Assembly: GCF_010093595.1 (NCBI RefSeq)
Contig: NW_022985444.1
Location: forward strand, 1,186,654 to 1,250,653
From: Mytilinidion resinicola
Taxonomy: Eukaryota; Ascomycota; Dothideomycetes; Mytilinidiales; Mytilinidiaceae
Reading direction: 5' to 3'
DNA length: 64,000 bases
Each line of letters starts with the position of its first letter. Position 1 is the first letter of the stretch. The notes below the pieces were generated by a model, which was not told the DNA's origin, did no database searches, and was given only the letters and a program-made list of their open reading frames with translations. The position numbers and the translations under genes were made by a program. Of this stretch, positions 1 through 11,211 are shown piece by piece.

Positions 1-541
1 CAGGATGACTATCGGCGTAGTGAAGCTATCTATACCATCCCGGTTCGATTTGTGACCTTAAGAATACCGGGTTAGCCTTTGCCGTTCTGTTGTTCCAGTA
101 CTTGACACTCACGGGTCGTATTCCTTGTCCTTGTAGTCCACCCATCGGGTTCTCACTGCATCCGACAGTCAATTGAGGTTCTCCGTATGGTGCTCGATAT
201 ACTGACAGGGAAGTTCCTGCTCCAAGTTCTCGAAGTACTTGTTGCCGTAGCGGTCCTTGGCAATGAAGGTTCCAGCTTTCGTGTCGCCTGGGACTGGGTC
301 AGCCATTCTGCCCATCCAACCCAATGATGCATATATCACCCACCGATGTTCTAAATGTCCGCGAAGGTCTGCTTAGTGCCATTGTTCCTAATGATCGTGG
401 ACGGAGGGGTAGGTACCTGAAGCTGGTGGGCATAATCCTGAAATATGTGTCAGTGATAGGATGTCAGGTAGTTAATTGGGGAATATATACCTTGATGCCA
501 ACTTTGCGGAGGTTCCGCAACGTCCTCAGTAGGGTAGACAT
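1..541 (-). CDS. NADH:ubiquinone oxidoreductase NDUFA12/B17.2-type subunit, 3' end cut by window
   Basis: Accessory subunit of mitochondrial respiratory complex I. Reading the minus strand, exons fit 541-491, 437-417, 350-344, 287-207, 155-113 and 56-36, and the next intron opens at 35. All joins are GT-AG and keep one frame. Exon 1 gives MSTLLRTLRNLRKVGIK. Later exons give GDTKAGTFIAKDRYGNKYF and LRTRWVDYKDKEYDPSQIEP, the hallmark of this family in fungi as I remember it. The third exon is only 7 nt (AACATCG); without it the frame and the residues linking exons 2 and 4 are lost. The C-terminal half lies beyond the window. It is divergent from PGS1 with 170 bp between the start codons. The family call is firm; the micro-exon is an inference from frame and homology. 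Confidence 0.85.
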
Positions 542-711
542 GGCTTGACGTTGCTCTAGATGTCGGCGTGAAGCTCTTACGATGTTGTCCGTAATGCCAA
601 GGATTCACTAGCGCTGTCGAAACGGGACTAGCTCGCCTCCCTGCCAAAACAAATGGATCCATCCCGTCTCATGAAGAACCTATGCAGAACACATGCAATT
701 GATTCTGAAGA

Positions 712-2652
712 ATGATAGTTCGAAGCATTACAAGATACTCTCGCCCTAGGAGCTTGCTTGCTCTTGTGTATCGGAGGCCGGGTCGAGGAGTAACGACGAG
801 AAAATTCTCAGCATCAAGCGCCCCTTCGATGGCAGCACCAACTCCCCAGTCCAATTCGTCCTTACTAGGAGCTATTACAACAGAACTAGACAAAATATCA
901 CCTAGGTTTGAGATTAAACAGTCTCAAATGGAGATTTTGAAGTCTCCGACTGAATTCTACGAAACTCTCAAAGTCAGTCCCGTTTCATCTACAACATATC
1001 AAACCCCTATAGTCCTGAAAGAACATGTTTCCATAAAGTCAGCGGTTCATTTCCGTGATGAAACAGCTCGTGTTTTCAATTCGTTCGTAGAGATGATTCG
1101 AACTTTTCGCTACCTTTATACGGTTCCATGAAAAACTCATGCCAGGTCATCGTTCGCTGAGTTTGAATTCTTAAGGATCTAACGTATCATACCAGGCCAA
1201 AATTCTGAAAGCACGACGAAGGATATACCTCTCCACACTTTACATTGGAAAGACTGAGCATGAGCTTGTATGATCTCCCCTTCATTCATCGCTGCTTCGA
1301 CTGATGAACTCAGATCTCCACAATACGCGAAGCTCTCATCAAAAATCCCGACCTTCAAGTCTCGTTCCTAACGGATGCTCTACGTGGTACTCGAGAAACA
1401 CCACTGCCGTCATGTGCCTCTCTCCTCGTACCCCTTGTGGCTGAATTTGGCCCCAAGAGAGTGGAGATCCGGATGTTCCACACTCCCAATCTCACTGGTG
1501 TGCGGAAGCAGGTTATACCTCGTCGAATCAACGAAGGCTGGGGTCTTCAGCATATGAAACTCTACGGCGTTGATGACGAACTGATCATGTCTGGGTGCGC
1601 GCTTCCATTTCAAATACTCTTTTACCGTTAAATCAACCGCGTACTGATCCCACTCCAGAGCCAACCTCTCAGACGACTACTTCACCAACCGCCAAGACCG
1701 CTACCACGTCTTCTCCTCTGCAGAAATAACCTCCTACTTCTCCAAAATCCACTCCACCGTCTGCAGTCTCAGCTACCTCATCGAACCGTCCTCAGATCCC
1801 ACAGGCTACACCATGGCCTGGCCAACAACCAACCCCTCGCCCTCCCCTCTAGACAACCCCAAAGCCTTCAAATCCGCCGCCACCACCACCCTATCCCCCC
1901 TCCTAACCCTATCAAACTCCCCATCCCTCCCCTTTCCAACATCCTCATCCCCCACATCCCCCTCCAAAACCCTAATCTACCCCCTCCTCCAACTAACCCC
2001 CCTCCTCTCTCCCAACACCTCCACCGAACAACCCGCCATCCACACCCTCCTCCGCCTGCTCTCCACCCCCCCCTTCACCCACTCCCGCTGGACCTTCACC
2101 GCCGGCTACTTCAACATGACCCCCGCCCTGCGCCGCCTCCTCCTCGCCACCCGGCCCGCCCACGGCACCGTCCTCGCCGCCCACCCCCACGCCAACGGCT
2201 TCTACAACTCCCCCGGCGTGTCCGGCATGCTGCCCGCCGCGTACACCCTCCTCGCGCGTCGCTTCCTCGGCTACGTGCGGCGCTCGGGGCAGAGCGAGCG
2301 CATCGAGCTGCGGGAGTGGAAGCGGGGCGTTGTGAGCGAGGCGGGCGGGTGGACGTACCACGCCAAGGGCATCTGGGTGACGCTGCCGGGCGAGGAGGGC
2401 GTGGGCCCGAGCGTGAGCGTCGTGGGGAGCAGTAACTACACGAAGCGGAGCTACGAGCTGGATATTGAGGCGGGGGTGGCGATCGTGACGGGCGACGAGG
2501 GGCTGAAGCGGAAGCTGAGGGAGGAGGAGGTGTGGTTGCAGGAGCACGCGAAGACGGTGGGGAGGGAGGAGTTTGAGAAGCCGGAGCGGAGGGTGGGCGT
2601 GACGGTGCGGTTGGCGATGTGGGTTGTGAGGGTGCTTGGGGGGGCGTTGTAG
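712..2652 (+). CDS. PGS1: CDP-diacylglycerol-glycerol-3-phosphate 3-phosphatidyltransferase (PGP synthase), mitochondrial
   Basis: Makes phosphatidylglycerophosphate from CDP-diacylglycerol and glycerol-3-phosphate, the committed step to phosphatidylglycerol and cardiolipin in the inner mitochondrial membrane. Exons 712-972, 1196-1267, 1314-1594 and 1659-2652 join by GT-AG introns of 223, 46 and 64 nt into a 535-aa protein. The basic, Arg/Ser-rich first 35 residues look like a mitochondrial presequence. Exon 2 reads ARRRIYLSTLYIGKTEHEL. Two phospholipase-D (HKD) motifs are visible: HMKLYGVDDELIMSGANLS near residue 192, and HAKGIWV with GSSNYTKRS near residue 442. Length and motif order fit fungal Pgs1. 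The last exon becomes strongly GC-rich. No lesions seen. Confidence 0.93.
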
Positions 2653-3016
2653 GCGCGCTGGTATACATGTACAGTGCTAGATCATAAGTTTAAGCACTTT
2701 AGACATCTGCTCCGGGTATCTAGATATCCTTTTAATGTTCTGCATACAACATGAGTGTCGATGCAGTGGGAATAGGGCTACCATTTGACCGACTGAAGAC
2801 ATGCTAGGTGGGGTACTCCTTACCGTGGTAAGGAGTGAGCAACAGTGAAGCCTGACCAGCGACATATCCGCGTGCCTAAACTCATGACCTAGCACTGTAT
2901 CAGTGTCTTGGAGCTGAATCAGCGCCGGGTTCATTTCTGGTCTCTGGGATTTTGCATCCTAGGCGTGGAATTTGGAGGGTGTTGGGGGCAGCCTGACGGT
3001 GGTGAGCGGGTGTGCA
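2653..3016. other. Intergenic, nothing recognised
   Basis: Between the convergent PGS1 and unknown-gene stops. Only short open frames without recognisable content. Confidence 0.5.
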
Positions 3017-3601
3017 TTAGACTCTCGGATTAAGACGGGCGTGGGTTCTTAGAAAAGCCCGGCGGTTCCAACGGATCCGAAAATGCCCCCGAGTGTGATC
3101 TAATTGCCCCACAAGTCTCCTTCTCACGGTATCCACGAGGAGCAGCTGTCCATTCGGCGGCTGCATTCTCGTAAATCTAAAGTCATTGAAAGAAATAGGC
3201 GAGGGAATAGCAGAATCCTCGCTTTCGGCTCTCGGTGTTGGTATGGAAACCGGCGCGGCTTGCCGAGCATCTTGTGCTTGTCGAGTTCGCGAGGCTGCTT
3301 CCTGCGCTACACTTCGCATGAATTGCTGTATTCGCCGGCGGGTTAAAGTTCGGCGGGTTGATTCCCCTGCCTGCAGCTGTTGAGCTCGAAGTTGTACTGT
3401 AGCTGCCCGGCGTGATGCGTCTACTTGTCGCTGGCCGTATTCTTCCACCCGTTGGTGTCGTGCTTCTTCCTCGCGTACCTCTGCCTCTGCTCTTGTCCTA
3501 GGATGGTATATCTCGCAGTCGACCAGGTGGTGAAAGTCGAGGTGGTGCCCATTGATAAACTCGCGACCGCAGCATCGGAAGCTCGTCAAAGAACCTGACA
3601 T
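3017..3601 (-). CDS. Hypothetical protein with N-terminal Cys/His cluster
   Basis: Single-exon frame of 194 aa from an ATG at 3601. I do not recognise the family. The N-terminus carries a small Cys/His cluster (FRCCGREFINGHHLDFHH followed by LVDC) that could bind zinc but does not match a standard C2H2 spacing. The middle, roughly residues 35-120, is rich in Arg, Glu, Gln and Ala and is probably helical or coiled coil. The C-terminus is basic (RIRWNRRAFLRTHARL). It has no signal peptide or membrane segment. It is flanked by intergenic DNA on both sides, so context does not help. The length of the open frame and its composition favour a real gene, but expression is unproven. Confidence 0.4.
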   Translation of the reverse strand: MSGSLTSFRCCGREFINGHHLDFHHLVDCEIYHPRTRAEAEVREEEARHQRVEEYGQRQVDASRRAATVQLRAQQLQAGESTRRTLTRRRIQQFMRSVAQEAASRTRQAQDARQAAPVSIPTPRAESEDSAIPSPISFNDFRFTRMQPPNGQLLLVDTVRRRLVGQLDHTRGHFRIRWNRRAFLRTHARLNPRV

Positions 3602-4711
3602 CTCCTTGGAGTGATGCTATATCAAAGCAGTGTTAGAACGTTCAGTGGGAATGACGGGGCTTTGGTACTAAGTTCGTGGTAGGGACGGAAATGGGTAGGA
3701 GAGTACCTACTTGATGGGCCTTGAAGCGGTCTAATAGTAAAGTTGGCTGAATGCGAGAATGTCGAATCAAACGAGAGATGCCGTTGTGATGGAATGCAGT
3801 GGTTTAATGTTTAGTTGTGAGCTGTGTTTGGAATTGGAGACTGAAACGAGCCGAGCGAAGCGGTAGAAGTAGCAGTTCGGCATCCGCAGAAGGTGCGTTT
3901 CGGTGTGAGCGTGGATAGCACTGCTTGGGGTGCTTCAATGCATTTTCAAAAATCTGAAGGAGATAGAAGCCCTTCATCTTGGGATATGTGGAAATTTGGT
4001 AAAGCAGCTCAAGCAGTGGCAGACAGGTGTACACACAGGACAGAGTACTTGATGAGCGTGTCGCTCTTTTCGCGCCCAGCGTGGATGCGTAGAGAAAAAT
4101 GGGCGATGCCTTGGGGACTAGGACGCGGGAAAGTCATACTATAGCGAGTTACTTTGTTGCCGTGGTGGAGGGTCTATGGAAGGTTTAGTAGCACATGAGG
4201 TCGCGGAAGTCCGAGATCGCAAACGCGCCCACGGGCGTACAATGTGCAGTACCACGGTAACCGGTTGCGCACTAATGAAGACTTGGTAGCGAAGATGAAA
4301 TGAGAACAGAACACGTAGGCACATCATAGCAACGAGAAGAGAAGATAGGAATCACGGTAGAAGAAAATAGTGGAGGTTTAATTTATATTGATTTTGCGCA
4401 TCCTACCATAGGATTACTCTGAAGATAACCGAAAGTCACCTTCTTGAGCCCGGAATCTGGCAGAGCTTCTGCTGCGTGCATGGACGATGGGAGAGAGATG
4501 CAGAGGCAGAGAAGTTCCAGAAAAAGCATACTCTCCTCCAAAACTAATGAAAAGAAAAGAAATGAAAAACACCGGAACACCGCATCTCGAAATCCTTCCT
4601 ATCGTATGCACGTGAATGAAGACCTAAAGGTCATGCCGGTCGCCGTGTGGTGTGGAGATTATGATGCCCGAAACCAGCAGAAACATGGACGCGAGATGAA
4701 GCAGAAGACGT
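3602..4711. other. Intergenic, nothing recognised
   Basis: About 1.1 kb with only short frames on both strands. The right part probably holds the SKP1 3' UTR. No repeat, tRNA or domain was seen. Confidence 0.5.
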
Positions 4712-5321
4712 TTAACGGTCCTCGGCCCACTCGTTCTCGCGGCGGATCTGGTCCTCCTCCTCGGGGGTGAAGTCGTTTTGGATGTTGAATGTCTTGCGGA
4801 TCTCATCCGGCGACTTGCCCTTGATCATGTTGGCGACGGTCTTGCAGCCGACGTCGAGAAGGGCCTTGATGTCGAGGTAGTTGGCGGCCTGCGAACGTTA
4901 GCAATGCGCATCTCAAATTGGTGTCGGAATGACGTACCAGGATGATTTCGAAGAGCATCTCTTGATCAACCTGCATAAACTTTTGGTCCCACTCGTCGAT
5001 GTCGGTCGACTTCTTGCGCGAGTCGGAGTCGTCATCCTGGGTCGCGGGGGCGTCCTTGCGGTGCTGCTCGCACCACTCGAGCACTTTCTTCATGACGGCC
5101 TCGTTGACCTAGAGATGCGTTAGTGATGCAGTCGACAGCGAGAGGCAGTAACGTACGTTGGGGATAGGAATGGCCTCGGTGCCCTCGCCTCCTAGATCCT
5201 CAAGCAAGTTCTTGATGAGGATCGATCGCTCAGCGACGTCACGGTCCACCTTGAGCTCGACATTGTCGGAGGTGGTGAGCAGGATCTTCTGGGGAGTCTC
5301 GATGGAAGTGGTGGCAGCCAT
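4712..5321 (-). CDS. SKP1: SKP1 subunit of SCF ubiquitin ligase
   Basis: Adaptor that links F-box proteins to cullin in SCF E3 ligases. Minus-strand exons 5321-5157, 5108-4938 and 4888-4712 are joined by GT-AG introns of 48 and 49 nt and give 170 aa, the usual Skp1 length. The N-terminal BTB/POZ fold starts [20 protein letters not shown]. The acidic linker includes DDDSDSRKK. The helix [20 protein letters not shown] is followed by [20 protein letters not shown], then [20 protein letters not shown] at the C-terminus, which forms the F-box binding surface. The start was chosen because upstream codons in the same frame show no conservation and lie in a CT-rich leader. The window also holds several F-box genes that would be clients, but they are not linked to it. 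Confidence 0.96.
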
Positions 5322-6833
5322 GGTATCTGAATGCGGGGTGTTGGTGAGTTGGTTAAGGTGGGTGTGGGAGCTTGGAGTGCGGTTGGTGGTGGTGCGGGTG
5401 TGTGGTGTTGTGGAGAGGGCTGGGTTTGCAGCAGGACGGGCAGCCTTTAATGGCGGGCGCAGTTGATGTTCGGTGGAGGGTTTGGGTGTCAGAGCACACA
5501 AGTGAAAGGCAGCAAGCTGTGAGGCGATGCCGCCCTTGCCCCATCGGGGCCTAGCCAAGGCTGCCAGCCCCGGGACCTCTGATGGCAGCGCACCGGTTGT
5601 CCCTTTGGTGCACCCTGTGCGCGACAATAGCGAACAAGCAAGCAAGGAATGGCAATAGCTGTGCCGCCTGGTCCACACGCCATTCTCGAAGCTTCTTTGT
5701 GCGCGCTGCAACAATGGCTCCCGCCGCCTTGTTCCGCCTTCCACCCGCGGTGGACCACCTCCGTTCTGGGGAATCCGCAGTGAGCTTTCTGTGCGGCGGC
5801 TATGCTCGTTCCTAGCAAGCACCTCCGATATTGCAAACCTTGGAACCGCCTCCGCCCTTCAGCTCCGTCGAGGCTGCCCAACCCAGCTACAAAGCTAGCA
5901 AGAGGAAGCTGCAATATCCATGTCGTCTGAAGGTGACGGCGCCAGGCAGCAAGGCATTGTATCGCCCTTTGTAGTTTGGCGCCTTGTTACCGCTGTCATA
6001 TTTCTGATAGCTCCGATCCTCTGCGCCACACTTCCGTATATTGTACAGGCTCTCTTTGCGTCCGACGACCTAGCGCGGAAACTGAGTCGACCATGGTCAA
6101 CCTCCTTTTCTGGGGTAATGCTAAACTAGCCGCAATACTGATTGGCTATGAGACTGCTATTCCCTCCTAGAGGCGTCCGGAAATTCCACCTTATACGGTA
6201 ATTTTGTGGCTTGATTTTAGCGCTGGGTCACCGGACGTAGGAAGAGCCTGTACACCAAAGGTGTAGCTGGAACGGGCACTTCTGCTGGTGAAGTGGATCA
6301 CGTGATGACGAGAGTGCCAAGACAATCTTGAGACCCTTGCTTGAGCATCAGTCGGGGGCTTCCTCCGCATTTCTCTGCGTGTACCTAGATCTCCAAATCG
6401 AGACAGTATACCAACCATAGTCACACGCTGCCTGACTCTCGCCAGCAACTGTTCAAAGGATGCGACCCAGTGACGCTCCCTCCAAAAGGTCTCAGATGCC
6501 CGCGTGCAGCATGCCTAGCCGACACTGTTTGCGGACGCGATGAGGTGGCATCTTGTTGCTTGCGGCTATTATCTGCCCCAGCACTCTCCTCATTACCAGC
6601 CCTTTTATACCTATTTATTGCGCCTGTAGAAGTTTTGAGCTGGCTCGCCCTTGCCATTACAAGCAAATCTTCCAATCGACCCCCCTATCGTGACGACACT
6701 CATCGGACGGCGTGGCACCAGCTTTCAGTCCATTTCCATCTGTAATCACCCCATTACCAACCTTCACTACTCTGCGCGCCATGCCAATGCGCAACCCTCG
6801 CTACATCATTCCACGGTCTATCTTGATGCCGCC
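5322..6833. other. Divergent intergenic region SKP1/SMP3
   Basis: About 1.5 kb between divergent start codons, so both promoters lie here. Pyrimidine-rich stretches sit just upstream of SKP1 on its sense strand. Open frames inside show no recognisable protein. Confidence 0.5.
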
Positions 6834-8536
6834 ATGTGGAGGCGCCTCTATTTCTTGCTGATCCTCGTGCGCATCTACTTCGCCTTCTCCCCCAGCTACT
6901 TACACCCAGATGAGAACTTCCAGGGCCCGGAGGTCATAGCAGGTAGGTCTAACCAGATGCGCCTCTTGGGTGCAACATCGCTGACACTTTGGCTTCACCA
7001 GGCCGCGTCTTCTCATATCCTGTGCACCTCACCTGGGAGTTTACCTCTGAAAATCCCATCCGCAGCTCGTTTCCGCTATGGCTCGCCTACGGGTCGCCAA
7101 TGTACCTGCTCCGGTGGCTCTGGGAAGGATTTGGATATGAAGAGGTCGCGCCGTCGGTGGTATACTGGGCACTGCGCGTGTTGATGCTCACGCTGAGCAT
7201 CGTGCTCGAGGACTGGGCGGTGCAGGAACTCGTACAATCACCTCGTCAAAGGCGCGTTGCCGTCCCGCTGGTCGCATCATCCTACGTGACCTGGACTCTC
7301 CAGACCCATACCTTCTCAAACTCATTGGAAACACTCTTGGTGGCATGGAGTCTGGTGCTGATAGGGAGAATTGTGGAAGATAAGGTGCGTCACTACGCAT
7401 TGGGCGTGGCTGAAGCAATGGCTGACAATCGATATAGAAGCACTCTGGAGTTTTCGCGTCCTCAATCCTTGGATTTGTGGCAGTCGTTGGCGTCTTCAAC
7501 CGAATTACGTTCCCAGCATTCCTTCTAGTACCAGCCTTGCGCCTCCTCCCACATTTCCGGAGAAAGTCTGTCAACCGCATTCCACCCTGCATACGCCACT
7601 GACACCTCTTTTAGACCATTTTCTCTCGTTTTCCTAATTACATTCGCCAGCATCACCACTTTCATTGCCATCTGTGTAGATACGGCCTTCTACACATCCG
7701 GTCCTTTCAAATTCACGTCATTGATGAAACACCCCATCATCACGCCGCTCAATAATGTCAAATACAACTCATCTACCGCCAACCTCGCCCAACATGGCAT
7801 CCATCCCTTCTACCAACACGTCCTGGTCAACCTCCCCCAGCTGCTCGGCCCCGCATTCCCACTCATCTTCTTCCCGTCCTGGAGAGCAACCATGCGCCTC
7901 CTCTCCGCCTTTTCTGGCGTCCTCCTCCTTTCCTTATTTCCCCACCAAGAGGCCCGTTTCTTAATTCCCGCCATACCACTCTTCCTCTCCTCAATCCGCC
8001 TCCCAAAGAGCTATACTCGCACTTGGATAGCATCATGGGTCATCTTTAACGTCGCTATAGGCGTTCTAATGGGCGTCTACCACCAAGGCGGCATCGTGCC
8101 GACGCAGAATTACCTCGCCCGCTCTAACGAGACCCTCAGCCACGTCCTATGGTGGAAGACCTACAGTCCGCCCATCTGGTTGCTCAACGGCAAGAACGAG
8201 AACCTCGATACTCGAGATTTGATGGGGATGCCAGGGCCTAAAATGCTAGAGGAACTTTCGAAGGTCGCCCCATGCGAAAGAAAGGGACTTCTGGAACGTC
8301 TGGCTGGCTCGCAGAAAAGCGTTTACCTAGTCGCGCCACGTTCCGCATACTTTCTAAAACCGTACGCCCAACCCAATGCTAGCACAGAGGTGAAGCTAGA
8401 GGAGGTCTGGAGCTACCGGCAGCATCTGAATCTCGACGATATGGATTTCGGGGATGATGGCGTATGGCCGACGCTGCAGAGGGTGGTGGGGGGTAGGGGG
8501 TTGGTGACCTACAAGGCGACGAAAACGTGTAGGTGA
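6834..8536 (+). CDS. SMP3: GPI mannosyltransferase 4 (Smp3/PIG-Z type)
   Basis: ER membrane mannosyltransferase (GT22 family) that adds the fourth, side-branching mannose to the GPI anchor precursor, essential in yeasts. Exons 6834-6942, 7002-7384, 7438-7565 and 7615-8536 join by GT-AG introns of 59, 53 and 49 nt to 513 aa. The first exon ends in the GT22 hallmark [14 protein letters not shown], and exon 2 continues [20 protein letters not shown]. Hydrophobic helices recur through the middle, and [18 protein letters not shown] near 7940-8000 matches the conserved lumenal/helix motif of the family. The first ATG of the conserved N-terminus was used. It is divergent from SKP1. No lesions seen. 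Confidence 0.92.
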
Positions 8537-9126
8537 TAAATTCGGAGGGCAAAAAAGGAGGGCTATAGATGGTTTGGATACGTGCATAATAATATTATAC
8601 CCACTCTTGAGTTTCATTGTCAATGTCGGACTGGATTGGTGATTATTTATTTTGAGGGAAGTGATTGGGGTCTTTCGGGAGGGGTTGTGAGGGTTTGCAG
8701 CACCATATGAAAGCCACTCCAGCACCCTTCAACCTAGGTATACCGGGCCTGATTCTTGTCATTTGAAAAATATAATCTGAACCTTCCCCGATTCTCCCAG
8801 GTGTTATGCATCCTATTTCCAGAGGCTTGATTCCCACTCCCCACCCTTCCCGAAGACAACGCCATCAGCAGCTCCAGACTTCAAAGAGCCGAAGCCTTTC
8901 AGTATCCTATAGTTAGATTCCACACTCTTGAATAAATCAGCCGCCAAGAATTACTCAAACCACCTTCTTTTCTGAGAATAAGTAGGTCACCTGATTTCGC
9001 GACGTATGACATCATTCACCGCCATCAGCCTCAACCTCACTCATCCATACACCTATGCCACAAACACATTCCTAGCCTACCCACATCATTCTACATCGAA
9101 TCACATCGAACCCTTCCTACCTCACC
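8537..9126. other. Intergenic, nothing recognised
   Basis: Presumed SMP3 3' UTR followed by AT-rich sequence upstream of the small frame at 9127. No repeats or domains seen. Confidence 0.5.
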
Positions 9127-9360
9127 ATGTCTACAACCAACCCTTCCTCGTCAGACGGCACCAACAAGACGCAAGAAGCTACCAACCACAAAACCACAGA
9201 CGCGGCCGAAACTAAGCAGAAGACCGAGGAAGTGAGCGAAGGGACTACTAGTGAGGAGGGTATCAGTGAGGAAGAACGAATGAAGCAGCTGCGAGAGAAG
9301 GTGCACGCGAGTCGAGGGGGCGGGATCAAGAACTCAGGACGGTCGTTTATGGAACCGTGA
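9127..9360 (+). CDS. Small hydrophilic protein, 77 aa, unknown
   Basis: Single-exon ATG frame of 77 aa. The first two thirds are Ser, Thr, Glu and Lys rich and probably disordered. The last third (EERMKQLREKVHASRGG then IKNSGRSFMEP) looks helical and is the part most likely to be conserved. It has no signal peptide, membrane segment or Cys. The composition is protein-like and the upstream leader is CT/AC rich, as for neighbouring fungal promoters. I do not recognise a family; it could also be a chance frame. Confidence 0.4.
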   Translation: MSTTNPSSSDGTNKTQEATNHKTTDAAETKQKTEEVSEGTTSEEGISEEERMKQLREKVHASRGGGIKNSGRSFMEP

Positions 9361-9927
9361 TGGCTAAATAGGAGGGAGGCGTCTCATGCTTTCCAGAGGT
9401 CAGGATTAGGAAGTGGAGTAGGAGTCATTAATGTTCATATTCGTATAAGCTAAAGCTTCTTCCCCTTGGAAGCGTTTGGGACCAAGGCAGCTACACTTAC
9501 CCTAGCTTATCTCTTCATAAGCGTGCTTTCTGATACACGGCAAGTTTTCTTGAAAGCTGCCTGCGAGATAACTATAGGTTCGTGCCGTCTGGAAACCATT
9601 GGATCATAAGAAACGTTCGCCAGCCCGCCAAGCAGTCAAACCAGCTACTTTATGCAGTTCTTGTACATGTTCGATCTAGAGTGGGGCAACTCTGCATATC
9701 GACACACTTCAGAGACGCTCATTTGTCCTCATTAAGACCCCCAATCATGACACAGCCGACGTTGTGACAGCACACCGTGCTGTGCCGCGTGCGGGGGTGG
9801 CACAAGAGTAATAAATGGCTGCGGTCTGCCGCCTCGCATAGTGAGCGAACACTCGCACCTTCTATACTCTCGCATAGAAGCTCTCCTTTTTCCGTTCCTC
9901 TCACTTTCTCAAAAAAAGACCACCGCT
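9361..9927. other. Intergenic, nothing recognised
   Basis: Stretch between the small frame and the BTB gene. The last 50 bases are CT-rich and probably the leader of the BTB gene. Confidence 0.5.
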
Positions 9928-11211
9928 ATGGCCATTCACGAGATCGACCCTAATGGGGATACTATCATCACTTTGAAGAACCCAGGCATTCATTTTGCTG
10001 TTTGGGATGAACCGCATGATTTTGAGGACTGTTCTCCTCCTCCTCCTCCTGCCGAAGACCCTTTTCCGGCAGAACCTGCCCCCAAAGAACCTGCCCCCGA
10101 AGACCCTTTCCCGGCAGAACCTGCCCCCGAAGAACCTGCCCCCGAAGAACCTGCCCCCGAAGAACCTGCTCCCGAAGACCCTCCGGCTGAAGAGCTTGCT
10201 GCTGAAGAGGCTGTTGTGGAAGAGTCTGTTGTGCAAGAGCCTGTCATTGAGCCCTATCTGTGGGAATATTTCACTCCCGCATGGGAGAAATACCGCGTCT
10301 CTTCGAGCCATCTAAGACTAGCATCGCCCAAATTCGAAAGCATGCTTTCCGGAAGCAACTGGAAGGAAGGCATACCTAACGAGAAAGATGGTCGCTTTTA
10401 TATTTCCGTCGAGGACTGGGACAGCGAGGCATTTCTTATTCTTCTCAATGTGCTGCATCTTCACCACCGCAAGGTACCGCGGTCAGTGTCATTGGAACTG
10501 CTCGCCAAAATAACTGTCCTGGTCGACTGCTACGACTGTGCGGAGGCCGCTGAGCTGTGGACTGAGCGATGGATCGATCGTGTCAAGGACACTACACCGT
10601 TCCGTCGACGCATTGCCGGGACCTGATGCTGTGGATGTGTATAGCTTGGGTGTTGAAACTACCACAGGAATTCGCACAGACGACGGCTGTCGCAATCAAG
10701 CAGAGCACACAGGCAGAGCTGTCCACGTTGGGTCTTCCGATTATAGGTTTCGTTGGTAAGGCCTACTAGTCGCATTATGTGATCGCAGGCGATTAACTTC
10801 TTAACAGATCGTATCGATCAAGCCCGCATCCACGCGATCCATGCCCTTGTCTCGCAACTACATAGCCTCCTCGATGAATACCATAGTGCGGATTACTCTT
10901 GTCCAAGAAACGGTTATTCGTTCGAGTGCGGGTCTATGCTCTACGGTGCACTAACGAAGCAAATGGAGTCCTTAGAATTATTGGCTCCACAGCCAGTGGC
11001 ACCTTTCTCCGGAATGAGCTTACGGGAATTAGACTCGAAAATGCGCAACATAAAGTCGCCTTTGTGGTGCACCTACACTGATATAAGATACGTCAACCAG
11101 AGCCACCCATGCAACCTAAATGAGAGGGTTAGGAAGATGGCTGATATAGTCATGCATGGGGTCCGTGGCCTCGAGTTGAGGTACCTTGAAGGCATCCCGA
11201 TCCGTTGGTAG
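9928..11211 (+). pseudogene. BTB/POZ-domain protein gene with an apparent frameshift
   Basis: Fungal BTB/POZ family of unknown clients. The first frame starts MAIHEIDPNGDTIITL, passes a Pro/Ala/Glu repeat, then gives YRVSSSHLRLASPKFESML and the helices of a BTB fold to WIDRVKDTTPF. That frame stops at 10624-10626. The homologous continuation, CRDLMLWMCIAWVLKLPQEF, is in another frame that overlaps it near 10595-10615, and no GT-AG intron can join them without deleting conserved residues. After it a normal intron (10747-10807) leads to DRIDQARIHAIHALVSQLHS and a clean stop at 11211. So one base appears lost, or two gained, near 10600. It may be a recent pseudogene, a sequencing error or a programmed shift; I favour decay because neighbouring conserved genes are in frame. 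Confidence 0.7.
10052..10193 (+). repeat. 15-bp tandem repeat coding Pro-Ala-Pro-Glu-Glu
   Basis: Repeats of CCTGCCCCCGAAGAA with slight variants inside the N-terminal linker of the BTB gene, giving PAPEE and PAPED pentapeptides. Likely a flexible acidic-proline spacer. Confidence 0.85.

Noticed and set aside
2111..2668. 185-aa minus-strand frame opposite PGS1
   Set aside because: Arg/Pro/Ser-rich shadow of the GC-rich last PGS1 exon; no domain, and PGS1 is well supported on the other strand.
5489..5914. 141-aa minus-strand frame upstream of SKP1
   Set aside because: No family features and it lies in the SKP1 promoter/leader; no conserved residue pattern.
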